A DNA stretch of 42,084 nucleotides from CAISGS01 sp044376615 (GTDB lineage Bacteria; Pseudomonadota; Alphaproteobacteria; Caulobacterales; Caulobacteraceae): positions 1 through 42,084 of the forward strand of contig JBILKO010000013.1 of the NCBI GenBank assembly GCA_044376615.1. Reading direction: 5' to 3'. Of the stretch, positions 41,763 through 42,084 are shown piece by piece. The first letter of the stretch is position 1. Each line of letters begins with the position of its first letter. The notes under the pieces were generated by a model. The model made no database searches, had not been told where the DNA came from, and saw nothing but the letters and a program-made list of their open reading frames with translations. The translations under genes and the position numbers were made by a program.

Positions 41763-42084
41763 TTCCCGTGCACCACCCGCGCCAATACTTGCTCGACATG
41801 CGCGATCGGCGTGTCCGGCAAGATCCCATGGCCCAGATTGAAGACATAGGGACCCTGCCTCCATTGGGCGAGCAATTGATCAAGCCGCTCATCCAAGGCC
41901 TTACCACCGGCACGCAAGAGCAAGGGATCAAGCGCGCCTTGGATCGCTACAGTTTTCTGCAAATCCAGCCCCATGCGAGCGCTTGCCTGCACATCCAAGG
42001 CCACAGCCTGGACCGCAACCTTTTGCGCATAGTTTCGGACAAGCGCGCCAGCGCCTCTTGGAAAACCGATAAAGGGCGCTGTGA
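41759..42084 (-). CDS. hemE: Uroporphyrinogen decarboxylase (C-terminal part, runs off window)
   Basis: The last 108 residues of HemE; the 5' end lies beyond the window. Conserved parts are IGFPRGAGALVRNYA, AIQGALDPLLL (usually GNLDP) and the closing YVFNLGHGILPDTP. It decarboxylates uroporphyrinogen III to coproporphyrinogen III. The frame is open to the window edge with no start seen, so it is truncated only by the window. It is coupled to hemH by a 4-nt overlap. Confidence 0.95.
   Translation of the reverse strand, partial: TAPFIGFPRGAGALVRNYAQKVAVQAVALDVQASARMGLDLQKTVAIQGALDPLLLRAGGKALDERLDQLLAQWRQGPYVFNLGHGILPDTPIAHVEQVLARVVHGK

Overview
This window is chromosomal DNA of an alphaproteobacterium, most likely from or near the Caulobacterales. 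No sequence search was possible, so the placement rests on gene content and order. The markers are the order hemE-hemH-hemJ / rho / mnmE-mnmG-rsmG-parA-parB / holA-lptE-leuS that is usual near the replication origin of this class, an NtrZ-type periplasmic regulator, a ProXp-ala editing protein, DUF3576, DUF6065 and DUF6489 proteins, a CnoX with an intact WCGPC site, and GANTC sites upstream of mnmG and ftsK. The DNA is GC-rich and densely coded. No gene-free stretch exceeds about 290 bp, and I saw no insertion sequence, prophage, CRISPR array or rRNA.

Layout: 1-2615 (minus) is a cbb3 cytochrome oxidase operon ccoNOQP, with ccoP cut off by the window edge. 2787-3056 is a small unknown Cys-containing protein. 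3203-8206 (plus) is a catabolic operon: an amidohydrolase of the N-acyl-D-amino-acid deacylase type, two acyl-CoA dehydrogenases and an enoyl-CoA hydratase. 8203-9537 is a divergent pair, a small membrane protein and an MmyB-type HTH regulator. 9609-13185 holds a GH1 glycosidase with a Tat/lipoprotein-like N-terminus, then a coupled DUF2256 / iron-sulfur (6-4) photolyase / RidA operon. After tRNA-Gly(GCC) and a DUF6065 gene comes ProXp-ala, then cnoX / LON-domain protein / Trm112-like / DUF971, facing a UbiH-type hydroxylase.

18416-25465 carries ftsK, lolA, a likely intergenic small RNA (about 21542-21653), exonuclease III, an orphan OmpR-type response regulator, a YkuD-fold L,D-transpeptidase, a YggS-type PLP protein, a ThiE-like protein and ntrZ. 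25755-30560 (plus) is DUF3576 lipoprotein, leuS, lptE and holA, ending at a good intrinsic terminator that faces parB. 30632-36724 (minus) is DUF6489, mnmE, mnmG, rsmG, parA, parB, with two perfect 16-bp parS sites between mnmE and mnmG. 36871-38572 (plus) is a dienelactone hydrolase and a quinone oxidoreductase. 38628-42084 (minus) is hemE (partial), hemH, hemJ and rho.

Most genes are housekeeping: respiration and haem synthesis, envelope biogenesis (lolA, lptE, L,D-transpeptidase), chromosome segregation (ParABS, FtsK) and tRNA modification or charging. The parts most worth a second look are the C-rich small RNA candidate between lolA and xth, the unusual GH1 lipoprotein, the inverted repeats ahead of ftsK, the degenerate ThiE-like protein, and the frequent stop-codon overlaps between convergent genes.
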